Below, piece after piece: positions 34,806 through 47,914 of a stretch of DNA of 64,000 nt. The position numbers and the translations under genes are program-made. Within the stretch, counting starts at the first letter, position 1; every line of letters begins with the position of its first letter. The notes beneath the pieces were generated by a model that saw only the letters and a program-made list of their open reading frames with translations, was not told the DNA's origin and ran no database searches. This DNA is from Salticus scenicus (Eukaryota; Arthropoda; Arachnida; Araneae; Salticidae): NCBI GenBank assembly GCA_963930645.1, contig OZ005648.1, positions 4,354,131 to 4,418,130 on the forward strand, written 5' to 3'.

Positions 34806-36380
34806 CTTTTTATGCAGTTTTTGGCCAAAGGACAATTAAAAACCGAATCACTGTTTGCTTTTTATGTGGTTTTCGGCCAAAGGACAATTAGAAACCAATT
34901 CACTGTTTGCTTTTTATGCGGTTTTTGGTTGAAGGACAATTAAAAACCGAATCACTGTTTGCTTTTTATGTAGTTTCTGGCCAAAGGACAATTAGAAACC
35001 AATTCACTGTTTGCTTTTTATGCGGTTTTTGGCCGAAGGACAATTAAAAACCGAATCACTGTTTGCTTTTTATGTAGTTTTTGGCCAAAGGACAATAAAA
35101 ACCAATTCACTGTTTGCTTTTTATGCGGTTTTTGGCCAAAGGACAATTAAAAACCGAATCACTGTTTGCTTTTTATGTGGTTTTTGGCCAAAGGACAATA
35201 AGAAACCAATTCACTGTTTGCTTTTTATGCGGTTTTTGGCCGAAGCACAATTAAAAACCGAATCACTGTTTGCTTTTTATGTGGTTTTTGGCCAAAGGAC
35301 AATTAAAAACCGATTCACTGTTTGCTTTTTATGTAGTTTTTCGCCGAAGGACAATTAAAAACCGAATCACTGTTTGCTTTTTATGTGGCTTTTGACCAAA
35401 GGATAATTAAAAATCAATTCACTGTTTGCTTTTTATGCACTTTTTGGCCAAAGGACAATTAAAAACCGAATCACTGTTTGCTTTTTATGAAGTTTTTGGC
35501 CAAAGGACAATTAGAAACCATTTCACTGTTTGCTTTTTATGCGGTTTTTGGCCGAAGGACAATTAAAAACCGAATCATTGTTTGCTTTTTATGTGGTTTT
35601 TGGCCAAAGGACAATTAGAAACCAATTCACTGTTTGCTTTTTATGCGGTTTTTGGCCGAAGGACAGTTAAAAACCGAATCATTGTTTGCTTTTTATGTGG
35701 TTTTTGGCCAAAGGACAATTAGAAACCAATTCACTGTTTGCTTTTTATGCGGTTTTTGGCCGAAGGACAGTTAAAAACCGAATCATTGTTTGCTTTTTAT
35801 GTGGTTTTTGGCCAAAGGACAATTAGAAACCAATTTACTGTTTGCTTTTTATGCGGTTTTTGGCCGAAGGACAATTAAAAACCGAATCACTCTTTGCTTT
35901 TTATGTAGTTTTTGGCCAAAGGACAATTAAAAACCATTTCACTGTTTGCTTTTTATGCGGTTTTTGGCCGAAGCACAATTAAAATCCGAATCACTGTTTG
36001 CTTTTTATGTAGTTTTTGGCCAAAGGACAATTAAAAACCAATTCACTGTTTGCTTTTTATGCGGTTTTTGGCCGAAGCACAATTAAAATCCGAATCACTG
36101 TTTGCTTTTTATGTAGTTTTTGGCCAAAGGACAATTAAAAACCAATTCACTGTTTGCTTTTTATGCGGTTTTTGGCCGAAGCACAATTAAAAACCGAATC
36201 ACTGTGAGCTTTTTATGTTGTTTTTGGCCAAAGGACAATTAAAAACCAATCACTGTTTGCTTTTTATGCGGTTTTTGGCCGAAGGACAATTAAAAACCGA
36301 ATCATTGTGTGCTTTTTATGTAGTTTTTGGCCAAAGGACAATTAGAAACCAATTCACTGTTTGCTTTTTATGCGGTTTTT
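34806..36380 (+). repeat. monomer block 25, 30 copies
   Basis: 1,575 bp. Standard long block in which a GCGG/CAGTTAAAAACC/GTGG dimer is repeated (35640-35800). One pre-spacer monomer has AATCATTGTGTGC near 36301. Confidence 0.93.
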
Positions 36381-36826
36381 TTAATTATGAATGAACTGTT
36401 AATTGAATCACTCATTGAAAAAAAATTTTTTTTTTTTTAAAGGCAGAAAAATATTTTTTATATATATGTATGTTTTAAGTTATCAGTATCAATGATCTGT
36501 TAATACGTATCAGACATTGAAAATTTTTTATTAAATCTAAAAAAAAAAAGAATATTACTTCTATATTCTTATTCTTATTATATTATATTTCTTTTATTAC
36601 TATTTATTATATTCTTATTTATTCTTATTCGTTTATATCATTCTTATTATTCATATTCTTTATTATTCTTATCATTCTTATTCATATTCTTATTATTCAA
36701 ATTGTTTAATATTATTATTATCATTATTACTATTATATTTCTTTTTAATTAATTTCTAATATTACTGAATTCCTAATATTAACGAATTATTCTTGAATGT
36801 AGATTTTTTGTTTTTATTTGTATCTG
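36381..36826 (+). repeat. spacer 26, type II
   Basis: 446 bp. It has GAAAATTTTTTATT in place of GAAAAATTTTTATT and GAATTCCTAATATT near 36768, which makes a private GAATTC. Confidence 0.93.
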
Positions 36827-37206
36827 CTTTTTATGCGGTTTTTGGCCAAAGGACAATTAGAAACCAATTCACTGTTTGCTTTTTATGTGGTTTTTGGCCA
36901 AAGGACAATTAGAAACCAATTCACTGTTTGCTTTTTATGCGGTTTTTGGCCGAAGCACAATCAAAAACCGAATCACTGTTTGCTTTTTATGTGGTTTTTG
37001 GCCAAAGGACAATTAAAAACCGATTCACTGTTTGCTTTTTATGTTGTTTTTGGCCGAAGGTCAATTAAAAACCGAATCACTGTTTGCTTTTTATGTGGTT
37101 TTTGGCCGAAGGACAATTAAAAACCGAATCACTGTTTGCTTTTTATGTAGTTTTTGGCAAAAGACAATTAGAACCCAATTCACTGTTTGCTTTTTATGCG
37201 GTTTTT
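36827..37206 (+). repeat. monomer block 26, 7 copies
   Basis: 380 bp. GTTGTTTTTGGCCGAAGG (near 37043) and AGAACCCAATTC (near 37171) mark the start of the 1,259-bp duplication. Confidence 0.93.
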
Positions 37207-38000
37207 TTTATTATGATTGAACTGTTAATTGAATCAGTCATTGAAAAAAAAAATATTTTTTTTTTTGAAGGCAAAAAAAATTTTTTTATTTATATATATG
37301 TTTTAAGTTATCAGTATCAATGAACTGTTAACACGTATCAGACATTGATTTTTTTTTTTTAATCTAAAAAAAAAATTACTATATCTTCTATATCCTTATT
37401 CTTATTATATTATATTTATTTTATTACTATTTATTATATTCTTATTTATTCTTATTCGTTTATATCATTCTTATTTATTCTTATTATTCTTATTATTCAT
37501 ATTCTTTATTATTCTTATTATTCTTATTCATATTCTTAATATTCAAATTCTTTCTAATTATTATTATCATTATTACTATTATATTTCTTTTTAATTAATT
37601 TCTAATATTACTGAATTTCTAATATTAACGAATTATTCTTGAATGTAGATTTTTTGTATTTATTTGTATCTGCTTTTTATGCAGTTTTTGGCCAAAGGAC
37701 AATTAAAAACCGAATCACTGTTTGCTTTTTATGTGGTTTTCGGCCAAAGGACAATTAGAAACCAATTCACTGTTTGCTTTTTATGCGGTTTTTCGTTGAA
37801 GGACAATTAAAAACCGAATCACTGTTTGCTTTTTATGTAGTTTCTGGCCAAAGGACAATTAGAAACCAATTCACTGTTTGCTTTTTATGCGGTTTTTGGC
37901 CGAAGGACAATTAAAAACCGAATCACTGTTTGCTTTTTATGTAGTTTTTGGCCAAAGGACAATAAAAACCAATTCACTGTTTGCTTTTTATGCGGTTTTT
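36965..38000 (+). repeat. 1,259-bp tandem duplication, copy a
   Basis: It contains the tail of a 7-monomer block, a type I spacer and the start of the next block. It shares with copy b the private variants TTTTTCGTTGAAGG (near 37790), AGAACCCAATTC and GTTAACACGTATC. Confidence 0.88.
37207..37672 (+). repeat. spacer 27, type I
   Basis: 466 bp. Its GTTAACACGTATC variant is shared with the next spacer only. Confidence 0.93.
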
Positions 38001-38465
38001 GGCCGAAGGACAGTTAAAAACCGAATCATTGTTTGCTTTTAATGTGGTTTTTGGCCAAAGGACAATTAGAAACCAATTCACTGTTTGCTTTTTATGCGGT
38101 TTTTGGCCGAAGGACAATAAAAAACCGAATCACTGTTTGCTTTTTATGTAGTTTTTGGCCAAAGGACAATAAAAACCAATTCACTGTTTGCTTTTTATGC
38201 GGTTTTTGGCCAAAGACAATTAAAAACCGAATCACTGTTTGCTTTTTATGTGGTTTTTGGCCAAAGGACAATTAAAAACCGATTCACTGTTTGCTTTTTA
38301 TGTTGTTTTTGGCCGAAGGTCAATTAAAAACCGAATCACTGTTTGCTTTTTATGTGGTTTTTGGCCGAAGGACAATTAAAAACCGAATCACTGTTTGCTT
38401 TTTATGTAGTTTTTGGCAAAAGACAATTAGAACCCAATTCACTGTTTGCTTTTTATGCGGTTTTT
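37673..38465 (+). repeat. monomer block 27, 15 copies
   Basis: 793 bp. It starts as a long block (GCAG, TTTTTCGTTGAAGG) but ends with the short-block CAAAAGACAATTAGAACCC monomer, so type I spacers flank it on both sides. Confidence 0.92.
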
Positions 38466-39259
38466 TTTATTATGATTGAACTGTTAATTGAATCAGTCAT
38501 TGAAAAAAAAAAATATTTTTTTTTTGAAGGCAAAAAAATTTTTTTTATTTATATATATGTTTTAAGTTATCAGTATCAATGAACTGTTAACACGTATCAG
38601 ACATTGATTTTTTTTTTTTAATCTAAAAAAAAAATTACTATATCTTCTATATCCTTATTCTTATTATATTATATTTATTTTATTACTATTTATTATATTC
38701 TTATTTATTCTTATTCGTTTATATCATTCTTATTTATTCTTATTATTCTTATTATTCATATTCTTTATTATTCTTATTATTCTTATTCATATTCTTAATA
38801 TTCAAATTCTTTCTAATTATTATTATCATTATTACTATTATATTTCTTTTTAATTAATTTCTAATATTACTGAATTTCTAATATTAACGAATTATTCTTG
38901 AATGTAGATTTTTTGTATTTATTTGTATCTGCTTTTTATGCAGTTTTTGGCCAAAGGACAATTAAAAACCGAATCACTGTTTGCTTTTTATGTGATTTTC
39001 GGCCAAAGGACAATTAGAAACCAATTCACTGTTTGCTTTTTATGCGGTTTTTCGTTGAAGGACAATTAAAAACCGAATCACTGTTTGCTTTTTATGTAGT
39101 TTCTGGCCAAAGGACAATTAGAAACCAATTCACTGTTTGCTTTTTATGCGGTTTTTGGCCGAAGGACAATTAAAAACCGAATCACTGTTTGCTTTTTATG
39201 TAGTTTTTGGCCAAAGGACAATAAAAACCAATTCACTGTTTGCTTTTTATGCGGTTTTT
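38224..39259 (+). repeat. 1,259-bp tandem duplication, copy b
   Basis: Downstream partner of 36965-38000. The CGTTGAAGG (near 39050), AGAACCC and GTTAACACG variants recur together. A new GTGATTTTCGG change near 38993 is found only here and in the relative near 43380. Confidence 0.87.
38466..38931 (+). repeat. spacer 28, type I
   Basis: 466 bp. Tandem partner of spacer 27 at 1,259 bp. Confidence 0.93.
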
Positions 39260-39911
39260 GGCCAAAGGACAATTAAAAACCGAATCACTGTTTGCTTTTT
39301 ATGTGGTTTTTGGCCAAAGGACAATAAGAAACCAATTCACTGTTTGCTTTTTATGCGGTTCTTGGCCGAAGGACAATAAAAAACCGAATCACTGTTTGCT
39401 TTTTATGTGGCTTTTGACCAAAGGATAATTAAAAATCAATTCACTGTTTGCTTTTTATGCACTTTTTGGCCAAAGGACAATTAAAAACCGAATCACTGTT
39501 TGCTTTTTATGAAGTTTTTGGCCAAAGGACAATTAGAAACCATTTCACTGTTTGCTTTTTATGCGGTTTTTGGCCGAAGGACAATTAAAAACCGAATCAT
39601 TGTTTGCTTTTTATGTGGTTTTTGGTTAAAGGACAATTAGAAACCAATTCACTGTTTGCTTTTTATGCGGTTTTTGGCCGAAGGACAATAAAAAACCGAA
39701 TCACTGTTTGCTTTTTATGTAGTTTTTGGCCAAAGGACAATAAAAACCAATTCACTGTTTGCTTTTTATGCGGTTTTTGGCCAAAGACAATTAAAAACCG
39801 AATCACTGTTTGCTTTTTATGTGGTTTTTGGCCAAAGGACAATAAGAAACCAATTCACTGTTTGCTTTTTATGCGGTTTTTGGCCGAAGCACAATTAAAA
39901 ACCGAATCACT
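38466..39911 (+). repeat. copy pair at 4,386-4,387 bp, upstream member
   Basis: This type I spacer and the first two thirds of the following block recur at 42853-44297. Similarity stops where the upstream block goes to CTGTGAGC and the downstream one to CTGTTTGC followed by GCGCTTTTTGG. Confidence 0.82.
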
Positions 39912-40088
39912 GTGAGCTTTTTATGTTGTTTTTGGCCAAAGGACAATTAAAAACCAATCACTGTTTGCTTTTTATGCGGTTTTTGGCCGAAGGACAATTA
40001 AAAACCGAATCACTGTGTGCTATTTATGTAGTTTTTGGCCAAAGGACAATTAGAAACCAATTCACTGTTTGCTTTTTATGCGGTTTTT
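38932..40088 (+). repeat. monomer block 28, 22 copies
   Basis: 1,157 bp. It contains GTGATTTTCGG, CGTTGAAGG, TCTTGGCCG near 39360, GGTTAAAGG near 39624 and CTATTTATG near 40021. Confidence 0.93.
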
Positions 40089-40537
40089 TTAATTATGAAT
40101 GAACTGTTAATTGAATCACTCATTGAAAAAAAATTTTTTTTTTTTTTTTAAAGGCAGAAAAATATTTTTTATATATATGTATGTTTTAAGTTATCAGTAT
40201 CAATGATCTGTTAATACGTATCAGACATTGAAAAATTTTTATTAAATCTAAAAAAAAAAAAAATATTACTTCTATATTCTTATTCTTATTATATTATATT
40301 TCTTTTATTACTATTTATTATATTCTTATTTATTCTTATTCGTTTATATCATTCTTATTATTCATATTCTTTATTATTCTTATCATTCTTATTCATATTC
40401 TTATTATTCAAATTGTTTAACATTATTATTATCATTATTACTATTATATTTCTTTTTAATTAATTTCTAATATTACTGAATTTCTAATATTAACGAATTA
40501 TTCTTGAATGTAGATTTTTTGTTTTTATTTGTATCTG
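40089..40537 (+). repeat. spacer 29, type II
   Basis: 449 bp with TTTAACATT near 40420. Confidence 0.93.
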
Positions 40538-40916
40538 CTTTTTATGCGGTTTTTGGCCAAAGGACAATTAGAAACCAATTCACTGTTTGCTTTTTATGTG
40601 GTTTTTGGCCAAAGGACAATTAGAAACCAATTCACTGTTTGCTTTTTATGCGGTTTTTGGCCGAAGCACAATCAAAAACCGAATCACTGTTTGCTTTTTA
40701 TGTGGTTTTTGGCCAAAGGACAATTAAAAACCGATTCACTGTTTGCTTTTTATGTAGTTTTTGGCCGAAGGTCAATTAAAAACCGAATCACTGTTTGCTT
40801 TTTATGTGGTTTTTGGCCGAAGGACAATTAAAAACCGAATCACTGTTTGCTTTTTATGTAGTTTTTGGCAAAAGACAATTAGAATCCAATTCACTGTTTG
40901 CTTTTTATGCGTTTTT
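40538..40916 (+). repeat. monomer block 29, 7 copies
   Basis: 379 bp. The last partial monomer reads GCGTTTTTTT, one G short. Confidence 0.93.
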
Positions 40917-41381
40917 TTTATTATGATTGAACTGTTAATTGAATCAGTCATTGAAAAAAAAAAAATTTTTTTTTTGAAGGCAAAAAAATATTTTTTTATT
41001 TATATATATGTTTTAAGTTATCAGTATCAATGAACTGTTAATACGTATCAGACATTGATTTTTTTTTTAATCTAAAAAAAAAAATTACTATATCTTCTAT
41101 ATCCTTATTCTTATTATATTATATTTATTTTATTACTATTTATTATATTCTTATTTATTCTTATTCGTTTATATCATTCTTATTTATTCTTATTATTCTT
41201 ATTATTCATATTCTTTATTATTCTTATTATTCTTATTCATATTCTTAATATTCAAATTCTTTCTAATTATTATTATCATTATTACTATTATATTTCTTTT
41301 TAATTAATTTCTAATATTACTGAATTTCTAATATTAACGAATTATTCTTGAATGTAGATTTTTTGTATTTATTTGTATCTG
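40917..41381 (+). repeat. spacer 30, type I
   Basis: 465 bp. The A-run/T-run reads AAAAATTTTT without the central TATA. Confidence 0.93.
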
Positions 41382-42126
41382 CTTTTTATGCAGTTTTTGG
41401 CCAAAGGACAATTAAAAACCGAATCACTGTTTGCTTTTTATGTGGTTTTTGGCCAAAGGACAATTAGAAACCAATTCACTGTTTGCTTTTTATGCGGTTT
41501 TTGGCCGAAGGACAATTAAAAACCGAATCATTGTTTGCTTTTTATGTGGTTTTTGGCCAAAGGACAATTAGAAACCATTTCACTGTTTGCTTTTTATGCG
41601 GTTTTTGGCCGAAGGACAATTAAAAACCGAATCATTGTTTGCTTTTTATGTGGTTTTTGGCCAAAGGACAATTAGAAACCAATTCACTGTTTGCTTTTTA
41701 TGCGGTTTTTGGCCGAAGGACAGTTAAAAACCGAATCATTGTTTGCTTTTTATGTGGTTTTTGGCCAAAGGACAATTAGAAACCAATTTACTGTTTGCTT
41801 TTTATGTGGTTTTTGGCCGAAGGACAATTAAAAACCGAATCACTCTTTGCTTTTTATGTAGTTTTTGGCCAAAGGACAATTAAAAACCATTTCACTGTTT
41901 GCTTTTTATGCGGTTTTTGGCCGAAGCACAATTAAAATCCGAATCACTGTTTGCTTTTTATGTAGTTTTTGGCCAAAGGACAATTAAAAACCAATTCACT
42001 GTTTGCTTTTTATGCGGTTTTTGGCCGAAGCACAATTAAAATCCGAATCACTGTTTGCTTTTTATATGGTTTTTGGCCAAAGGACAATTAGAAACCAATT
42101 CACTGTTTGCTTTTTATGCGGTTTTT
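41382..42126 (+). repeat. monomer block 30, 14 copies
   Basis: 745 bp. GTGGTTTTTGG replaces the usual GTGGTTTTCGG in monomer 2. It ends with the TATATGG monomer of the 4-copy blocks, so it is a recombinant block. Confidence 0.92.
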
Positions 42127-42576
42127 TTAATTATGAATGAACTGTTAATTGAATCACTCATTGAAAAAAAATTTTTTTTTTTTTTTAAAGGCAGAAAAAT
42201 ATTTTTTATATATATGTATGTTTTAAGTTATCAGTATCAATGATCTGTTAATACGTATCAGACATTGAAAAATTTTTATTAAATCTAAAAAAAAAAAAAA
42301 AATATTACTTCTATATTCTTATTCTTATTATATTATATTTCTTTTATTACTATTTATTATATTCTTATTTATTCTTATTCGTTTATATCATTCTTATTAT
42401 TCATATTCTTTATTATTCTTATCATTCTTATTCATATTCTTATTATTCAAATTGTTTAATATTATTATTATCATTATTACTATTATATTTCTTTTTAATT
42501 AATTTCTAATATTACTGAATTTCTAATATTAACGAATTATTCTTGAATGTAGATTTTTTGTTTTTATTTGTATCTG
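42127..42576 (+). repeat. spacer 31, type II
   Basis: 450 bp, standard type II. Confidence 0.93.
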
Positions 42577-42852
42577 ATTTTTATGCGGTTTTTGGCCAAA
42601 GGACAATTAGAACCCAATTCACTCTTTGCTTTTTATGTGGTTTTCGGCCAAAGGACAATTAAAAACCGATTCACTGTTTGCTTTTTATGTAGTTTTTGGC
42701 CGAAGGTCAATTAAAAACCGAATCACTGTTTGCTTTTTATGTGGTTATTGGCCGAAGGACAATTAAAAACCGAATCACTGTTTGCTTTTTATGTAGTTTT
42801 TGGCAAAAGACAATTAGAATCCAATTCACTGTTTGCTTTTTATGCGGTTTTT
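42577..42852 (+). repeat. monomer block 31, 5 copies
   Basis: 276 bp. Opens with ATCTGATTTTTATG (G-A-T instead of G-C-T). It has private CACTCTTTGC with GTGGTTTTCGG in the second monomer and GTGGTTATTGG near 42741. Confidence 0.93.
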
Positions 42853-43317
42853 TTTATTATGATTGAACTGTTAATTGAATCAGTCATTGAAAAAAAATAT
42901 ATTTTTTTTTGAAGCCAAAAAAATATTTTTTTATTTATATATATGTTTTAAGTTATCAGTATCAATGAACTGTTAATACGTATCAGACATTGATTTTTTT
43001 TTTTTATCTAAAAAAAAAAATTACTATATCTTCTATATCCTTATTCTTATTATATTATATTTATTTTATTACTATTTATTATATTCTTATTTATTCTTAT
43101 TCGTTTATATCATTCTTATTTATTCTTATTATTCTTATTATTCATATTCTTTATTATTCTTATTATTCTTATTCATATTCTTAATATTCAAATTCTTTCT
43201 AATTATTATTATCATTATTACTATTATATTTCTTTTTAATTAATTTCTAATATTACTGAATTTCTAATATTAACGAATTATTCTTGAATGTAGATTTTTT
43301 GTATTTATTTGTATCTG
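42853..43317 (+). repeat. spacer 32, type I
   Basis: 465 bp with GAAGCCAAAAA (near 42911) in place of GAAGGCAAAAA. Confidence 0.93.
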
Positions 43318-44297
43318 CTTTTTATGCAGTTTTTGGCCAAAGGACAATTAAAAACCGAATCACTGTTTGCTTTTTATGTGATTTTCGGCCAAAGGACAAT
43401 TAGAAACCAATTCACTGTTTGCTTTTTATGCGGTTTTTGGTTGAAGGACAATTAAAAACCGAATCACTGTTTGCTTTTTATGTAGTTTCTGGCCAAAGGA
43501 CAATTAGAAACCAATTCACTGTTTGCTTTTTATGCGGTTTTTGGCCGAAGGACAATTAAAAACCGAATCACTGTTTGCTTTTTATGTAGTTTTTGGCCAA
43601 AGGACAATAAAAACCAATTCACTGTTTGCTTTTTATGCGGTTTTTGGCCAAAGGACAATTAAAAACCGAATCACTGTTTGCTTTTTATGTGGTTTTTGGC
43701 CAAAGGACAATAAGAAACCAATTCACTGTTTGCTTTTTATGCGGTTTTTGGCCGAAGGACAATAAAAAACCGAATCACTGTTTGCTTTTTATGTGGCTTT
43801 TGACCAAAGGATAATTAAAAATCAATTCACTGTTTGCTTTTTATGCACTTTTTGGCCAAAAGACAATTAAAAACCGAATCACTGTTTGCTTTTTATGAAG
43901 TTTTTGGCCAAAGGACAATTAGAAACCATTTCACTGTTTGCTTTTTATGCGGTTTTTGGCCGAAGGACAATTAAAAACCGAATCATTGTTTGCTTTTTAT
44001 GTGGTTTTTGGCCAAAGGACAATTGGAAACCAATTCACTGTTTGCTTTTTATGCGGTTTTTGGCCGAAGGACAATAAAAAACCGAATCACTGTTTGCTTT
44101 TTATGTAGTTTTTGGCCAAAGGACAATAAAAACCAATTCACTGTTTGCTTTTTATGCGGTTTTTGGCCAAAGACAATTAAAAACCGAATCACTGTTTGCT
44201 TTTTATGTGGTTTTTGGCCAAAGGACAATAAGAAACCAATTCACTGTTTGCTTTTTATGCGGTTTTTGGCCGAAGCACAATTAAAAACCGAATCACT
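42853..44297 (+). repeat. copy pair at 4,386-4,387 bp, downstream member
   Basis: Repeats 38466-39911, including the GTGATTTTCGG variant and the GGCCGAAGGACAATAAAAAA monomer. It has GGTTGAAGG where the upstream member has the CGTTGAAGG variant. Confidence 0.82.
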
Positions 44298-45150
44298 GTT
44301 TGCTTTTTATGCGCTTTTTGGCCAAAGGACAATTAAAAATCAAATCACTGTTTGCTTTTTATGAAGTTTTTGGCCAAAGGACAATTAGAAACCATTTCAC
44401 TGTTTGCTTTTTATGCGGTTTTTGGCCGAAGGACAATTAAAAACCGAATCATTGTTTGCTTTTTATGTGGTTTTTGGCCAAAGGACAATTAGAAACCAAT
44501 TCACTGTTTGCTTTTTATGCGGTTTTTGGCCGAAGGACAGTTAAAAACCGAATCATTGTTTGCTTTTTATGTGGTTTTTGGCCAAAGGACAATTAGAAAC
44601 CAATTTACTGTTTGCTTTTTATGCGGTTTTTGGCCGAAGGACAATTAAAAACCGAATCACTCTTTGCTTTTTATGTAGTTTTTGGCCAAAGGACAATTAA
44701 AAACCATTTCACTGTTTGCTTTTTATGCGGTTTTTGGCCGAAGCACAATTAAAATCCGAATCACTGTTTGCTTTTTATGTAGTTTTTGGCCAAAGGACAA
44801 TTAAAAACCAATTCACTGTTTGCTTTTTATGCGGTTTTTGGCCGAAGCACAATTAAAATCCGAATCACTGTTTGCTTTTTATGTAGTTTTTGGCCAAAGG
44901 ACAATTAAAAACCAATTCACTGTTTGCTTTTTATGCGGTTTTTGGCCGAAGCACAATTAAAAACCGAATCACTGTGAGCTTTTTATGTTGTTTTTGGCCA
45001 AAGGACAATTAAAAACCAATCACTGTTTGCTTTTTATGCGGTTTTTGGCCGAAGGACAATTAAAAACCGAATCACTGTGTGCTTTTTATGTAGTTTTTGG
45101 CCAAAGGACAATTAGAAACCAATTCACTGTTTGCTTTTTATGCGGTTTTT
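43318..45150 (+). repeat. monomer block 32, 35 copies
   Basis: 1,833 bp. It carries GTGATTTTCGG, CCAAAAGACAATT near 43856 and CAATTGGAAACC near 44021. GCGCTTTTTGG near 44310 is followed by AAATCAAATCAC. Confidence 0.93.
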
Positions 45151-45599
45151 TTAATTATGAATGAACTGTTAATTGAATCACTCATTGAAAAAAAATTTTT
45201 TTTTTTTTTTTAAAGGCAGAAAAATATTTTTTATATATATGTATGTTTTAAGTTATCAGTATCAATGATCTGTTAATACGTATCAGACATTGAAAATTTT
45301 TTATTAAATCTAAAAAAAAAAAAAATATTACTTCTATATTCTTATTCTTATTATATTATATTTCTTTTATTACTATTTATTATATTCTTATTTATTCTTA
45401 TTCGTTTATATCATTCTTATTATTCATATTCTTTATTATTCTTATCATTCTTATTCATATTCTTATTATTCAAATTGTTTAACATTATTATTATCATTAT
45501 TACTATTATATTTCTTTTTAATTAATTTCTAATATTACTGAATTTCTAATATTAACGAATTATTCTTGAATGTAGATTTTTTGTTTTTATTTGTATCTG
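45151..45599 (+). repeat. spacer 33, type II
   Basis: 449 bp with TTTAACATT and GAAAATTTTTTATT. Confidence 0.93.
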
Positions 45600-45978
45600 C
45601 TTTTTATGCGGTTTTTGGCCAAAGGACAATTAGAAACCAATTCACTGTTTGCTTTTTATGTGGTTTTTGGCCAAAGGACAATTAGAAACCAATTCACTGT
45701 TTGCTTTTTATGCGGTTTTTGGCCGAAGCACAATCAAAAACCGAATCACTGTTTGCTTTTTATGTGGTTTTTGGCCAAAGGACAATTAAAAACCGATTCA
45801 CTGTTTGCTTTTTATGTAGTTTTTGGCCGAAGGTCAATTAAAAACCGAATCACTGTTTGCTTTTTATGTGGTTTTTGGCCGAAGGACAATTAAAAACCGA
45901 ATCACTGTTTGCTTTTTATGTAGTTTTTGGCAAAAGACAATTAGAATCCAATTCACTGTTTGCTTTTTATGCGTTTTT
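45600..45978 (+). repeat. monomer block 33, 7 copies
   Basis: 379 bp with the GCGTTTTTTT end shared with block 29. Confidence 0.93.
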
Positions 45979-46443
45979 TTTATTATGATTGAACTGTTAA
46001 TTGAATCAGTCATTGAAAAAAAAAAAATTTTTTTTTTGAAGGCAAAAAAATATTTTTTTATTTATATATATGTTTTAAGTTATCAGTATCAATGAACTGT
46101 TAATACGTATCAGACATTGATTTTTTTTTTTAATCTAAAAAAAAAATTACTATATCTTCTATATCCTTATTCTTATTATATTATATTTATTTTATTACTA
46201 TTTATTATATTCTTATTTATTCTTATTCGTTTATATCATTCTTATTTATTCTTATTATTCTTATTATTCATATTCTTTATTATTCTTATTATTCTTATTC
46301 ATATTCTTAATATTCAAATTCTTTCTAATTATTATTATCATTATTACTATTATATTTCTTTTTAATTAATTTCTAATATTACTGAATTTCTAATATTAAC
46401 GAATTATTCTTGAATGTAGATTTTTTGTATTTATTTGTATCTG
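45979..46443 (+). repeat. spacer 34, type I
   Basis: 465 bp. Partner of spacer 30. Confidence 0.93.
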
Positions 46444-47914
46444 CTTTTTATGCAGTTTTTGGCCAAAGGACAATTAAAAACCGAATCACTGTTTGCTTTT
46501 TATGTGGTTTTCGGCCAAAGGACAATTAGAAACCAATTCACTGTTTGCTTTTTATGCGGTTTTTGGTTGAAGGACAATTAAAAACCGAATCACTGTTTGC
46601 TTTTTATGTAGTTTCTGGCCAAAGGACAATTAGAAACCAATTCACTGTTTGCTTTTTATGCGGTTTTTGGCCGAAGGACAATTAAAAACCGAATCACTGT
46701 TTGCTTTTTATGTAGTTTTTGGCCAAAGGACAATAAAAACCAATTCACTGTTTGCTTTTTATGCGGTTTTTGGCCAAAGGACAATTAAAAACCGAATCAC
46801 TGTTTGCTTTTTATGTGGTTTTTGGCCAAAGGACAATAAGAAACCAATTCACTGTTTGCTTTTTATGCGGTTTTTGGCCGAAGCACAATTAAAAACCGAA
46901 TCACTGTTTGCTTTTTATGTGGTTTTTGGCCAAAGGACAATTAAAAACCGATTCACTGTTTGCTTTTTATGTAGTTTTTCGTCGAAGGACAATTAAAAAC
47001 CGAATCACTGTTTGCTTTTTATGTGGCTTTTGACCAAAGGATAATTAAAAATCAATTCACTGTTTGCTTTTTATGCACTTTTTGGCCAAAGGACAATTAA
47101 AAACCGAATCACTGTTTGCTTTTTATGAAGTTTTTGGCCAAAGGACAATTAGAAACCATTTCACTGTTTGCTTTTTATGCGGTTTTTGGCCGAAGGACAA
47201 TTAAAAACCGAATCATTGTTTGCTTTTTATGTGGTTTTTGGCCAAAGGACAATTAGAAACCAATTCACTGTTTGCTTTTTATGCGGTTTTTGGCCGAAGG
47301 ACAGTTAAAAACCGAATCATTGTTTGCTTTTTATGTGGTTTTTGGCCAAAGGACAATTAGAAACCAATTTACTGTTTGCTTTTTATGCGGTTTTTGGCCG
47401 AAGGACAATTAAAAACCGAATCACTCTTTGCTTTTTATGTAGTTTTTGGCCAAAGGACAATTAAAAACCATTTCACTGTTTGCTTTTTATGCGGTTTTTG
47501 GCCGAAGCACAATTAAAATCCGAATCACTGTTTGCTTTTTATGTAGTTTTTGGCCAAAGGACAATTAAAAACCAATTCACTGTTTGCTTTTTATGCGGTT
47601 TTTGGCCGAAGCACAATTAAAATCCGAATCACTGTTTGCTTTTTTTGTAGTTTTTGGCCAAAGGACAATTAAAAACCAATTCACTGTTTGCTTTTTATGC
47701 GGTTTTTGGCCGAAGCACAATTAAAAACCGAATCACTGTGAGCTTTTTATGTTGTTTTTGGCCAAAGGACAATTAAAAACCAATCACTGTTAGCTTTTTA
47801 TGCGGTTTTTGGCCGAAGGACAATTAAAAACCGAATCACTGTGTGCTTTTTATGTAGTTTTTGGCCAAAGGACAATTAGAAACCAATTCATTGTTTGCTT
47901 TTTATGCGGTTTTT
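46444..47914 (+). repeat. monomer block 34, 28 copies
   Basis: 1,471 bp. Private TTTCGTCGAAGG near 46978, CTTTTTTTGTAG near 47639, CTGTTAGC near 47787, and a final CAATTCATTG monomer shared with block 37. Confidence 0.93.

Larger units (their letters stand above)
39850..41450 (+). repeat. copy pair at 5,062 bp, upstream member
   Basis: Block end, type II spacer, 7-monomer block, type I spacer and block start recur at 44912-46512. Both members share TTTAACATT in the type II spacer and a block end with GCGTTTTTTT, one G short. Confidence 0.88.
44912..46512 (+). repeat. copy pair at 5,062 bp, downstream member
   Basis: Matches 39850-41450 feature by feature, with the shared GCGTTTTTTT block end and TTTAACATT variant. 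The block that follows has 28 monomers instead of 14. Confidence 0.88.
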
